Positions 54,184 to 64,000 of a stretch of DNA of 64,000 nucleotides are shown here, piece after piece (position 1 is the first letter of the stretch; every line of letters begins with the position of its first letter). The stretch comes from Clarkia xantiana subsp. parviflora (Eukaryota > Streptophyta > Magnoliopsida > Myrtales > Onagraceae): assembly GCA_036873135.1 (NCBI GenBank), contig JAPTYO010000001.1:39828774-39892773 (forward strand), written 5' to 3'. The notes under the pieces are model-generated. The model saw only the letters and a list, made by a program, of their open reading frames with translations. It did no database searches and was not told where the DNA came from. A program made the position numbers and the translations under genes.

Positions 54184-54640
54184 TTAGTCATCGGGTAGAC
54201 AATTTACACAACGTGCCCAGTGGCCACATGGGTAAAATGCTAAATTTTCATTACCTGGTATCTCGCATTTCTCACACAGGTGCTCGTCAAACATAAACCA
54301 CAACTCTGGAGAAAAACCGCGTCTCCAATCATGCAGCACAAACTTCTCACCAATAGATCTACGAACAACTGGGCATAAATACTCAAACTTAGTAACACAC
54401 TCATCGCAATATCCATAGTGTCCGCAAGGTATAACGCAAACTTCCTTGGCCGACTGAAACAAATGGAACACTCCTCTTATCACCCAAATCTAAAATATCA
54501 TCAATATGATCAACATATTCATTACCAGCAACATCACGGGATTTGAAAATCTCATAGTAGAGCTCTGCAAATTCAAGAGTTATTTCCGGACGTTTAGAAT
54601 GTGTAGGAGCAAACTCTGCATTTGTAATATCCCGTAAACA
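54184..54640 (-). pseudogene. 14-3-3-like segment followed by RING-like zinc-binding segments
   Basis: On the minus strand an open piece encodes DITNAEFAPTHSKRPEITLE, FAELYYEIFKSRDVA and NEYVDHIDDILDLGD (like 14-3-3 helices 7-9, 54625-54490). Overlapping its end in another frame, and starting at an acceptor-like TTTGTTTCAG, comes a cysteine-rich piece: SAKEVCVIPCGHYGYCDEC, then YLCPVVRRSIG, HDWRRGFSPELWFMFDEHLC and EKCEIPGNENLAFYPCGHWARCVNCLPDD with TGA-type end at 54184. These resemble RING finger halves (CGH-x3-C-x2-C) of ubiquitin ligases. The first RING lacks its leading CxxC and has Val for a late Cys; the second is cut short after CVNC. Whether the two parts were one gene is unproven. 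Confidence 0.5.
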
Positions 54641-55109
54641 AATTCACTATGCTTAAAAATCAATTTTAAATAAGTCTAACTATCAAAATATATTATAATG
54701 GTATGCCCAGAAAAACATAATATTATGTCTAACTAATAAATAGAACATTTGTTCACACAAATTAATGTATAATTATATAAGCTTCTATATACAACTTAAA
54801 CGTTTATTAGGTTTCATTTTCATTGAATAAACTATTTCAAATAACAAAGACGATTTAAATTAATTATCAATATTAAATTTAAAATTTTATATATCTTAAC
54901 AATTAGATTGAGAAGATGGTAAAATTATGGCAAGTTGACTCATGAAAGTGCAATTTATAGTGCAAGTTGACTCATGAAAGAACACAAAAGAATGTTGTCT
55001 AAATTTAGAAACCTAAAATAAAAGAGACAATCAAAACATTATATTTACACCAAACAAAAAATATCTCCTCGCGCCATGGACTCTAAACCGGAAAGATTAT
55101 GATCGCCTC

Positions 55110-55385
55110 AAATAATGTTCGTGACAAAATGTACATATTTCGTTAAGTGGCTGACAATTTTGACAGCATGCCCAGTGAGCACAAGGGAAAAATGCCAACT
55201 TTTAGGATGCTGGTCACACATGCGGGTGTTGAACAAAAACCGAAAAACTGGATCCACTTCGTATCTCCAATCATGTACTATCTATTGGGTATATATGGTT
55301 AAACCTAGCAATACAATCAACACAATATCCATAGTGTCCGCACTTGTATAGCGCAAACTGCTTTGGCTGATTACAGTCTGCTCTC
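55110..55385 (-). pseudogene. RING-like gene fragment, frameshifted copy
   Basis: Minus-strand pieces mirror the cysteine-rich part of the 54184-54483 copy: AKAVCAI, then after a one-base insertion CGHYGYCVDCIARF (near 55330), and later AFFPCAHWACCQNCQPLNE (near 55170). Frame changes separate them. This is a third, more decayed member of the local series. Confidence 0.55.
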
Positions 55386-55393
55386 GCAGGTCG

Positions 55394-55640
55394 CATTCCA
55401 AGGATGAGTAGGACTGTTACAGTCTGTTCCTACGAGTCAACTTCAGAGCAAGCGGGAAGGTTACAGTCTGCTCTCGCGAGTCACCATTCAAGGACGAGTA
55501 GGACTGTTATAGTCTGTTCCTACGAGTCAAATTCACGGCAAACGGGAGAGTTACAGTCTGTTCTCGCAAGTCACCACTCAAATGATGACTAGGACTGTTA
55601 CAGTCTGTTCCTATAAGTCACAACCGACAATCAGGATCTG
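55394..55640 (+). repeat. Tandem repeat, about 110-bp unit
   Basis: A unit containing AGGACTGTTACAGTCTGTTCCTACGAGTCAA and GAG/GTTACAGTCTGCTCTCGCGAGTCACCA is present about two and a half times. TTACAGTCTG also recurs within each unit, giving a half-period. It probably belongs to the 3' region of the LTR element ending at 57577. Confidence 0.8.
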
Positions 55641-55689
55641 AAGTTTTCCAGCTTCCTGAGAGTCAGCCCCGACGAACGAAGCCTTAGTG

Positions 55690-56160
55690 TTCAGCCTTCG
55701 CAAGTCACACCACTAGAGGCACTTCTCCAACGGACGCCACTAGAGGCTCTTCTCCGATACACGCCACTGGAGGCTTTTCCTTATCGCTCGCCACTGAAGG
55801 CATCGTCGATTAATGGTTTACTTTATTACACGCCATTTGAGGCTTTTTCTTGTCGCTCGCCACTAGAGGCATTATCGATCAAGATTTTACTTTACTGGAG
55901 GCTTTACTTTTCCGCACGCCATTAGAGGCTTTACTTTTCCGCACGCCACTGGAGGCTTTACTTTCTGCACCGCCAACGGAGGCACCGCCAACAGGGGCAC
56001 CGCTAACCGAGGCTTTACTTTTCCGCACTACCAATGGAAGCACTGCCAACAGGGGCACCGCCGACAGAGGTTCTACTTTCTACATCGCCAACATGGGCAC
56101 GCTAATAGAGGCACCGCCAACAAGGGCACCGCCGACAGAGGCTCTACTTTTTTTCACTTT
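55690..56160 (+). repeat. Short tandem repeats with CGCCAC/AGAGGC core
   Basis: Units of about 20-45 bp built on CGCCACTAGAGGC, then CTTTACTTTTCCGCA and a (ACCGCCAACAGGGGC)n part. This is an array of the type found between the coding part and the polypurine tract of Tat/Ogre retroelements. The frame stays open for 159 codons by period, not because it is a gene. Confidence 0.8.
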
Positions 56161-56284
56161 CCAAAATAAGCCAGGAGTTTCCTTGAAGATTCGAAGACTC
56201 GAAGGAAGATATACTTCCCAACCAAAATTAGTGTTTACTCGTCTTTGGACAAATCCCCTCGAACTTGTTCTACGGGAATTCGCC

Positions 56285-56299
56285 CAAAGAGGGGCAAGC
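56285..56299 (+). other. Polypurine tract of the truncated plus-strand LTR element
   Basis: CAAAGAGGGGCAAGC directly precedes the LTR start TGTAAACACC at 56300. This fixes the LTR at its right as a 3' LTR of a plus-strand element whose body is lost to the left. Confidence 0.65.
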
Positions 56300-57577
56300 T
56301 GTAAACACCTAATTTTGGTCCCCGCGTAGCACGTTCAAAATGTCACGCGTCAAAAAAATGAAGTATTTAAATATAGAAGGTCGCGAAGTTTCTAAAGATA
56401 GGAGTGGCTTAAAATAGGATAGTGTATATGCGTTATTTATTGTAAAATATTTAGAAAATATATTATGTGTATTTATGGTGAAATACATAAATATATATGT
56501 ATATTTTCGAAATATTAAATGCATATATTTTTCAGATTTTATTTTCCTAGTTTAGGGGTACTAGTTTAGCTATAAATAGGGTCCTATGTTATATGTAAAG
56601 ACACACCCTCAATAATAATACTACTTTTCTCGAATTCTGTGCACTTTTTATCTTTTTGCGCTTTAATTTAAAAAAAAAAAAAACTTTTTTTTTTTCCGTC
56701 ATTCATCTCCTGCTTTCTGGTGACCATCCCCGCCGGCACCGGACCTCCGACATTGCCCGGCCAAGGTCCGCCATGCTCTGTCGCCCTCGCTCCAACCTGC
56801 ACCGCCCACGATCCGCCTTGCCCCTCTGTCGCCGATGACGCTCCAGTCCCAGCAGTCCCGCCGTCCTTTGCTTTCAGCCCGCCGGAAGCTCGCCTGCCCA
56901 GTCCACCCTCGACAGCGACCGACCCCAACTGCTGTCTGCTGCCGCAACTTCGCCCGGCCACTCTTCCACCGCCGAAGCTCCATTGATGTCCGTGACCAGG
57001 TGAGTTTTCCTTTATTTATTTATTTATTTATTATTATGATTCTATTATTATTATATGTAATTAGGTAATTGAAATGTATATGATTAAATGTAATTGGGTA
57101 GAATATTTGATTGTTCAATAAATGGCGTGTATATGGTGAATATACATTAGATTGTGTATGTATATCATGATTAGGTAATTTTGTGTTTAGGATTTCGTTT
57201 TAATTAGGAGTTATAGACTTTAATTAGTTTGTAGGCTTAGATTAATATTTGATAATAATTTTCATAAGATAAAAATTTGGTTAAACTTTGACATCGTTAG
57301 ATTAATATGAAGTAATAAATATATATAAATAATGAAGTTGGCGAATAAGTGAATTGAGTACCGAAAGGGCGTAATTTAAAATTCATGTGTTTTGATTCGT
57401 AACAGAATCCCCGAACTCGAATTTCTGATCGTAGACCGATTTTATACCTAGGTATTTAATTCATTATTCGCTTAGGTAATTTAGGATTCTAGTTAGCCTT
57501 TATTAACTAGTGGCGACTCTTTTCAAAATCCACGTTTTCAAAACGTAATTGCCTTAGGTCGGATTTTAGGTCCTGAA
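56300..57577 (+). repeat. 3' LTR of a truncated Ty3/gypsy-type element (family B)
   Basis: Starts TGTAAACACCTAATTTTGGT and runs to about GGTCGGATTTTAGGTCCTGA. The part from about 56880 to 57570 is nearly identical to the reverse complement of 63290-64000, whose end is followed by a primer binding site, so both are LTRs of one family in opposite orientation. A GC-rich segment 56700-56990 with CCGCC and CCCGGCC runs keeps several frames open by chance. Confidence 0.75.
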
Positions 57578-58488
57578 AAATGTTTTTCCTAAATCAATGC
57601 CTATGAGATGTACATGAGATGAAAGTTGTACAGTTAAGAAAACTTACAAGCTATCTGAAAAGATTTTTTTGTTTTTTTGTTTTTTTAACGAGGAAAAAAA
57701 ATGCATCTTGGTTGCTCAAGATTAAAAAATCAGGTGACAAGTTTTTTTAAAAGAATGCATAAATGCACAACAATAAATACAAGATGCAAACATAAAAATA
57801 AAAGTTCCAAAACTAAGAAAAATAAAATCTACCTGAAAGGTTTTTTTCGAAAATAATGCATATGAGTGCACATTTTAAAAAAAATCAGGTAAAATGTTTT
57901 TTTAAACAAAGAGCTCTAAAACTAAGAGAGCTTACGATTTATCTAAAAAGTTTTTTTTAAATTAATGCATATTTGATGCATTATTTAAAAATAAAACAAT
58001 TCAGGTAAAAAGTTTTTTGAAATGATGCATGTGGAATGCACGTTCGAAATTAGAAGCTCTAATAGCTAAAGGAATCACAATTTTTTTCTAAAATGTTTTT
58101 TTGCATGCGCGATGCGCTAACCAAAATCACAACTTATCTGAAGAGTTTTTTTAAGAAAAAAAATAATGTGTATGAAACGCAAGTTTGAAAAAAATAAAAA
58201 AAATCAGGTAAGAGTTTTTAAAAAAAAGCAATGCATACAAAATGCATGTTCGGAAAGAAAATTTCTAAATGTCCGATCAATTAGCTGAAAAAAAGTTTTT
58301 TTTTTGTTTTTTTGTTTTTTTAAAAAAAATGCAAGAAGATGAATGCATGAGAATAAAAATTACACAGTTAAAAAAAACTTACAGTTTTCCTGACGACTTT
58401 TTTTTTACAACAACAAAAAAAAAACACGGATAAAACACAACATGTTAGGGGGTAAATAAATGTGTGGTTTTGCTCTACAAGGTAGGTT
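57578..58488. repeat. AT-rich degenerate tandem repeat, left flank of element C
   Basis: Units of about 100-120 bp repeat AATCAGGTAAAAAGTTTTTT, AATGCATATGAGTGCA-like and AAACTAAGA..GCTTAC-like phrases with many changes. This and 62918-63282 are the two sides of the sequence into which the element at 58494-62912 inserted, probably the internal leader of the minus-strand family B element. Confidence 0.55.
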
Positions 58489-58493
58489 CCACT

Positions 58494-59263
58494 TGTTGCG
58501 TCCGGGTGAACAAGGTCGTAAGGACGCGTCGGTTCGCGTGGTTGTGCGGGCTTTTTGGGCTATAACCCTTCCGTCGGGAGGAGGTTGAGCCACTGACGAG
58601 TGTTCGGATTTGCTCCCGTATGAGGTCTGTGTCTCGGTACGGCTGTGACTCGGTAAGGCTGTGACTCGGTAAGGCTGTGACTCGGTAAGGTTGTGTCCCA
58701 AGCGTCGGATCCTGCACGAAGGACCAATGCTAGCACGGAGAGGGGGGGGGGGTGGTGCTAGCGGAGCCCTCTCCGATGCTTAAGTCACTATAAGGGCAAA
58801 AAAGTAATTCCTAGAGAGAGAATATTTCTAGAGAGAAGTCAGAGCTCAAAATACCAAAGTTGGGCAAATGAGAGAATGTGTGAAAATGGGTGGCCAAGAC
58901 CTCCTATTTATAGGCTTTCTTGGGACCGGACCCGGTTTTAAAGCGGTTTGGTGACGGTTCAAGATCATGCGGTAACCGTCATCCATGTTGGTAATGTACG
59001 AACTTGACTTCTCCACACGTAACTGTAATCGCGGATACGGTAATCGCGCGATACCCGTAAGGCAATCCGGACCTCGTCGAATTTGGGCGATTCGGCGAGG
59101 TCCGGTTCGCCGCGCAACCCGGAGGTCCGGTCCGGACGCGCGTAAATGCGCTTCCGGACCGTTTTGATACCGTGGGAGGTGTTTTTAAACCGAGATGTAA
59201 TTTTCGACACGTTTACGAGGCCCGAAATGTAAATACGAACCCGAATTGGACATTTATCCATCA
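58494..59263 (-). repeat. 3' LTR of element C
   Basis: 770 bp, differing from the 5' LTR mainly by G-run length near 58745 and a rearranged GGAGGTCCGG region near 59110-59170. It contains a CGGTAAGGCTGTGACT repeat (58640-58690) and a minus-strand TATAAATA near 58905. Confidence 0.93.
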
Positions 59264-59852
59264 CTTGCCCCCGAGTCAAGTAACGGTTTAGAACCTTTCT
59301 TGACTCTATTTTAAGTTAGGATATTTGTCCAATTTGAGTTTGACGCTAACCTTTCGGTTTTGATCGTTGGTCGCACGCAAGCGTCTTGATTCGTCCGTCG
59401 CTTGGTTTTTCGACCGAATGATTTTGTTTCCTATCATTATGGTTAGTGCAATAGGAAATGTATATGCGCAAGTATGATTATCGTCGGAGACATAAGCAAT
59501 CAGTAATACGCTATGCGAACATGTCTCTATCCACATGCATACATAGGTAATAGTCATGGCAAGATTGTAATTACGCAATGCAAGAAATAGAAATCGTACG
59601 TTTCTAAAATGACTAAGTGATTACCGAATCATGAATCATGTGATTGCAACATACGTGTATAGTAATGGATTTGATATGTGCAATGTCAAGACATGCATGG
59701 GAGTAGATATTTTAAGAGGAGAGGGTAGAGTATACCGTAAGGGTTTAGTCTTGAGTGTAGGTAAACTAATCCTTTGATCCTTATCCATAAAGCATCTCTT
59801 TGGGATTAGTAAATACACACATCCCCATTTATCCTTCCAGCACCTTGGGAGT

Positions 59853-60308
59853 TCACCATTCCATTCCCTTTGCAGGTAATTCATTCACCATTTCCTGAAA
59901 TTGCTTTTGTGTGCAAAATTTCTTTGCCGTCGTGGAGCCTAGATACGTTTTGACAATTTCGAGTCTGATTTTTGGCTTGTTTCTGGAAGTTGACACCATC
60001 ATTCGACTCGGTTCGTCCCAAGGATTCCAGCGCCACCTTCGGAGCCGCCAGAAGACCCCGCACGCGCCCTCACGCGCCGCCGCGAGTGGAGCCCCTTCGC
60101 CGGAGCGTGTGGCCCACGCGCCGCCTTCCCGGCCTCGCCTCGTTGCGGTCCTTACCTTTCCGGAATCGTCTCGACGAGGGGAGTCCATTGGAATACCTTC
60201 CGTCACGTTTTGAGGTAATTTGGAAACTCGAATTCTTAGGACAGCTTCGACTTGAGTGTCGATGTCAACGCGTTGTTGTTTGTTTAAGTCATTTTTCGTT
60301 GTCGACAT
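59853..60308 (-). other. Longest open frame inside element C, unrecognised
   Basis: 151 codons from ATG at 60308, basic and arginine-rich in the middle, ending ..FQEMVNELPAKGMEW. The opposite strand is also open for about 117 codons because the segment is GC-rich. It shows no retroviral motif. It could be a remnant of gag or a captured host fragment; I cannot decide. Confidence 0.3.
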
Positions 60309-60689
60309 GTGGGACTGCTTGTTGATGTTTATACGTCGAGTAATTGCTGATTGATTGCCATCATTATCGTCGTTTGTAATTTAGGCGATTTTCCATTTCC
60401 ATGGGTATTTGATATAGAATTCCCCGTTCAGACATAGTGCCCCCGTGTCTTTGCGTACAAGCTTTTTGGTCGACATGCATAATTTTTCCTCTTGGCGGGT
60501 TTTTTGGTTGACGGGGATTGCCCAATAACTTTAGGCATAGTCACTTGTCGTCTTGACGCCTTAGAGAAAAATTTCCCATAAGCGTTGCCGCGTTCGATCC
60601 TTGCGGTTTGTTGCGTTAATCCCACCGTTTGCATGATAGCTTCTTAAGACGTTAGTCCCTTTGATTGTACGTACCAACTTTACTATGCG

Positions 60690-61140
60690 CGTGGATCTTG
60701 GCTACGTGCGTTGACTTTTGATACGCGCGTTAACTTTTGATACGCGCGTTGACTTTTGATACGCGCGTTGACTTTGATACGCGCGTTGACTTTGATACGC
60801 GCATTGGCTTTGATACGCGCGTTGACTTTGATACGCGCATTGGCTTTGATACGCGCGTTGGCTTTGATACGCGCGTTGACTTTGATACGCGCATTGGCTT
60901 TGATACGCGCATTGGCTTTGACACGCACGTTGACTTTGATACGCGCATTGGCTTTGATACGCGCATTGGCTTTGATATGCGCGTTGACTTTGATACGCGC
61001 GTTGACTTTGGCTATGTGCGTTGACTTTTGCTACGCGCGTTGACTTTGGCTACGCGTGTTGACTTTGGCTATGCGCGTTGACTTTGCTACGCGCGTTGAC
61101 TTTTGCTATGCGCGTTGACTTTTGTTACGCGCGTTGACAT
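60690..61140. repeat. 18-bp tandem array in element C
   Basis: About two dozen copies of GTTGACTTTGATACGCGC, with variants GCATTGGC and 19-bp units at the edges. Because 18 is a multiple of three, frames on both strands stay open (peptide period six, for example RVDFDT), so the open frames are a by-product. Rich in CpG (ACGCGC). Confidence 0.93.
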
Positions 61141-61225
61141 AGATGTCGTCGTATGAGCTTTGTCGATGAGCGTTGTAGGTGTGATTAGGAGGCATAGCTA
61201 CTCGCTGTACGCAATCCATCTTTGT

Positions 61226-61405
61226 CGACATGTACGTACGTACATGGAAATATTTAGAAAATATTTTTCTCCTTGTCGACATGCATCCTTGTCGACATGT
61301 ATGCACGTACATGGAAACACTTAGAAAATATTTTCCTCCTTGTCGATATGCATCCTTGTCGACATGTATGTACATACATGGAAACACTTAGAAAATATTC
61401 CACCA
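61226..61405. repeat. About 65-bp tandem repeat in element C
   Basis: Three imperfect units carrying CCTTGTCGACATGTATG, CGTACATGGAAACACTTAG and AAAATATTTTCCT. GTCGACATG also recurs near 61440. Confidence 0.85.
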
Positions 61406-61647
61406 TTGTAATCTTGTATGCTGCGAGTGTGCGCTCTGTGTCGACATGCAAGGTTAATGTGTTGAAGAGGTTGCCCCCTTGCGTGATGCTTGTTACTTGT
61501 TGCACGAAGACTAATAAGTCTTGTACGTACGCGGTTGTCTCACATGGAGCGTCTGTTGCATAAATGCTTGAATAAGTGTTGGTGCGTGTATGCACGTTGT
61601 CGTGACTGTCGGTTGTATTTTCAGGCTGCAGAGTTGAGGCGCTATCA

Positions 61648-61880
61648 CTTTGACACGGGCACTCGGCACAAGGACACTCGGTACAGGCACTTGACACGGG
61701 CACTCGGCACAAGGACACTCGATACAGGCACTTGACACGGGCACTCGGCGCGGGCACTCGGCGCGGGCACTCGGCACGGGCACTCGGCACGGACACTCGG
61801 CACGGGCACCTGGCGCTGGCACTTGGTACTGGCACTCGGCGCTGGCACTTGGCGCTGGCACTCGGCACTGGTACTTGGCG
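61648..61880. repeat. 12-bp tandem array in element C
   Basis: About 19 units of the type ACACGGGCACTCGGC, mostly 12-bp steps of GGGCACTCGGCA with GCGCTGGCACTT variants. GC-rich, open in several frames by period. Confidence 0.9.
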
Positions 61881-62107
61881 TCCTAGGCTCGAACCCGGGC
61901 ATGGATGTTACGCACACTGCATTCTGGATTTCGGGACCTTGTTGTGCGGGGGGCGCACTTCATGTTGGCATGAGAAGGCATTGGATGTGGCCACAGGCAT
62001 GTGGGGGGATCCAAGTGGACTTGTTGTCGGCTTCTGCTTGTTTGCCCCGGCCTTCTTCGTACGTCTGCCTGTCATAGCTTGCGGTGTGGAACGGCTTCTT
62101 GCTCGTT

Positions 62108-62125
62108 TCCCACAGACGGCGCCAA
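62108..62125 (-). other. Primer binding site of element C
   Basis: Minus strand TTGGCGCCGTCTGTGGGA immediately after the 5' LTR. Identical over this length to the Tat site at 29985-30002. Confidence 0.85.
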
Positions 62126-62912
62126 TGTTGCGTCCGGGTGAACAAGGTCGTAAGGACGCGTCGGTTCGCGTGGTTGTGCGGGCTTTTTGGGCTATAACCC
62201 TTCCGTCGGGAGGAGGTTGAGCCACTGACGAGTGTTCGGATTTGCTCCCGTATGAGGTCTGTGTCTCGGTACGGCTGTGACTCGGTAAGGCTGTGACTCG
62301 GTAAGGCTGTGACTCGGTAAGGTTGTGTCCCAAGCGTCGGATCCTGCACGAAGGACCAATGCTAGCACGGAGAGAGGGGGGGGGGGGGTGGTGCTAGCGG
62401 AGCCCTCTCCGATGCTTAAGTCACTATAAGGGCAAAAAAGTAATTCCTAGAGAGAGAATATTTCTAGAGAGAAGTCAGAGCTCAAAATACCAAAGTTGGG
62501 CAAATGAGAGAATGTGTGAAAATGGGTGGCCAAGACCTCCTATTTATAGGCTTTCTTGGGACCGGACCCGGTTTTAAAGCGGTTTGGTGACGGTTCAAGA
62601 TCATGCGGTAACCGTCATCCATGTTGGTAATGTACGAACTTGACTTCTCCACACGTAACTGTAATCGCGGATACGGTAATCGCGCGATACCCGTAAGGCA
62701 ATCCGGACCTCGTCGAATTTGGGCGATTCGGCGAGGTCCGGTTCGCCGCGCAACCCGGACCTCCGGGTTGCTTTGCGCAACCCGGAGGTCTGGTCCGGAC
62801 GTGCGTAAATGCTTGATACCGTGGGAGGTGTTTTTAAACCGAGATGTAATTTTCGACACGTTTACGAGGCCCGAAATGTAAATACGAACCCGAATTGGAC
62901 ATTGATCCATCA
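62126..62912 (-). repeat. 5' LTR of element C
   Basis: 787 bp. It has a minus-strand TATAAATA at 62541-62548 within CCTATAAATAGG as likely promoter. It carries an extra GGACCTCCGGGTTGC.. palindromic piece near 62755-62790 not found in the 3' LTR. Confidence 0.93.
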
Positions 62913-62917
62913 CCACT

Positions 62918-63260
62918 GATAGGTTCCCGACAATGTGGTTTCCTCACCCCATCACAGGGATCATAAGACCTTCACAAGCGAGTGGAGTTGTTCTGAGTCG
63001 TTCCGCCGGCTCGGCCGCGCGGTCGTACCCTTACTAACTCTCTGGGGTTCCTAGTTGCCCTGGGATTTAGGCATTATGGATATTACACTAAAGTGGTGTG
63101 TGAATTCAAATAATGCCACAAAAAGAAAATGTCAATTAATTACTCTAAAAATATGTACCTGTCACACAAAAAAACAAAGTTAGAATGGTGAAGATAATAA
63201 AATATGAAAACTCAAAAACATGGCAATAAGCGAATACAATGAGCCCGAACCCTCTAAATC
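62918..63260 (-). other. Leader of the minus-strand family B element
   Basis: Sequence between the primer site of the B element and the inserted element C. No coding sequence is supportable. Confidence 0.5.
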
Positions 63261-63282
63261 GTCCCCAGCAGAGTCGCCAAAT
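63261..63282 (-). other. Primer binding site of the minus-strand family B element
   Basis: On the minus strand ATTTGGCGACTCTGCTGGGG follows the LTR end ..GGGTCTGACA. TGGCGAC..GGGGA-type sites are used by plant Ty3/gypsy elements; tRNA not assigned. It differs from the site shared by the Tat element and element C. Confidence 0.75.
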
Positions 63283-64000
63283 TGTCAGACCCTAAAAATC
63301 CGACCTACGACGAATTACGTTTTGAAAACGTGGATTTTGAAAAGAGTCGCCACTAGTTAATTAAAAGGCTAACTAGAATCCTAAATTACCTAAGCGAATA
63401 ATGAATTAAACACCTAGGTATAAAATCGGTCTACGATCAGAAATTCGAGTTCGGGGATTCTGTTATGAATCAAAACACATGAATTTTAAATTACGCCATT
63501 TCGGTACTCAATTCACTTATTCGCCAACTTTATTATTTAAATATATTTATTACTACATATTAATCTAACGATATCAAAGTTTAACCAAATTTTTATCCTA
63601 TGAAAATTATTATCAAATATTAATCTAAGCCTACAAACTAATTAAAGTCTATAACTCCTAATTAAAACGAAATCTTAAACACAAAATTACCTAATCATGA
63701 TATACATACACAATCTAATGTATATTCAACATATACACGCCATTTATTGAACAATCAAATATTCTACCCAATTACATTTAATCATATACATTTCAATTAC
63801 CTAATTACATATAATAATAATAGAATACTAATAATAAACAAACAAACAAATAAATAAATAAATAAATAAAGGAAAACTCACCTGGTCACAGACATCAATG
63901 GAGCTCCGGCGGTGGAAGAGTGGCCGGGCGAAGTTGCGGCAGAAGACAGCAGTTGGGGTCGGTCGCTGTCGAGGGTGGACTGGGCATGCGAGCTTCCGGC
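63283..64000 (-). repeat. 5' LTR of family B element, cut by the window end
   Basis: On the minus strand it ends GGTCGGATTTTTAGGGTCTGACA. The interval is the inverted near-copy of about 56880-57577. It includes a (AAAT)n tract at 63846-63870 that pairs with (TTTA)n near 57012. The LTR start lies beyond the window. Confidence 0.85.

Larger units (their letters stand above)
58494..62912 (-). mobile_element. Non-autonomous LTR retrotransposon (element C)
   Basis: 4.4 kb bounded by target duplication CCACT (58489-58493, 62913-62917). LTRs are TG..CA on the minus strand (start TGATGGAT, end ACGCAACA). The 5' LTR is at 62126-62912, the primer site at 62108-62125, the polypurine tract at 59264-59273 and the 3' LTR at 58494-59263. 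The interior has no gag, protease, reverse transcriptase or integrase; it holds three tandem arrays and an unrecognised GC-rich segment (59880-60200). The primer site is the same as in the Tat element and the polypurine tract differs by one base, so a Tat-type element may supply its proteins. LTRs are nearly identical, hence young. Confidence 0.93.

Noticed and set aside
55394..56160. CRISPR-like array
   Set aside because: Units vary in length, there are no unique spacers between constant repeats, and the setting is a plant retrotransposon.
56668..57068. Overlapping open frames on both strands in the GC-rich part of the B LTR
   Set aside because: Inside an LTR; base composition explains the lack of stops and the inverted copy at the right end is not conserved as protein.
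60683..61043. Several overlapping open frames encoding RVDFDT- or RIKVNA-type repeat peptides
   Set aside because: They come from the 18-bp period of the array, which is a multiple of three, and occur on both strands.
61254..62333. Cysteine- and serine-rich open frames over the 12-bp array and LTR edge
   Set aside because: Period-driven frames across noncoding repeats and LTR; no independent coding evidence.

Overview
The window is nuclear DNA from a flowering plant, most likely a eudicot. Genes carry many AT-rich introns with plant-type GT..AG borders, intergenic DNA is AT-rich, and most of the sequence is transposable elements: LTR retrotransposons, Helitrons, hAT and Mutator MITEs and a tRNA-derived SINE. 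I cannot name the species.

Genes, left to right. (1) 1-1046: the last two exons of an NRT1/PTR (NPF) transporter, cut by the window edge. (2) 3761-9837: a complete five-exon tandem paralogue that most resembles the NPF3 (NPF3.1) group. (3) 10181-12593, minus strand: a multi-exon pseudogene of the plastid pyruvate dehydrogenase E2 subunit. It has an in-frame stop in the transit peptide, has lost most of the lipoyl domain and the whole subunit-binding domain, and has two frameshifts. (4) 32067-37306: an intact twelve-exon PRP4-type spliceosomal kinase. (5) 43-55.4 kb: minus-strand wrecks of 14-3-3-like and RING-like genes.

Mobile DNA. A hAT MITE (8297-8637) lies in NPF intron 3. A foldback element split by a SINE lies at 12.9-13.7 kb. 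Two Helitrons of one family (13873-16714 and 47906-50111) share their ends, and a third Helitron is on the minus strand (45404-46794). Two Mutator-type foldback MITEs (18601-19139 and 41661-42363) are present, the second with a 9-bp target duplication. A full-length Ty3/gypsy Tat-lineage retrotransposon (19457-30741, minus, duplication ACAAT) has a gag-pol frame with two stops and, on its opposite strand, a spliced gene with its own TATA box. A 522-bp palindrome (31320-31841) with Helitron-like 3' termini at both ends sits in the PRP4 kinase promoter region.

The right third (39-55 kb) is a local segmental duplication: blocks from 39.1-44.3 kb recur in the same order from 45.3 to 53.2 kb, with different transposons inserted in each copy. 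The far right (55.4-64 kb) is a retrotransposon nest: the 3' end of one LTR element (LTR 56300-57577), the inverted 5' LTR and primer site of the same family (63283 to the window end), and between them a young non-autonomous LTR element (58494-62912, duplication CCACT) carrying three tandem arrays. Its primer site matches that of the Tat element.

Working genes here are probably only the second NPF copy and the PRP4 kinase, possibly also the first NPF copy. The rest records gene loss, segmental duplication and nested transposition.
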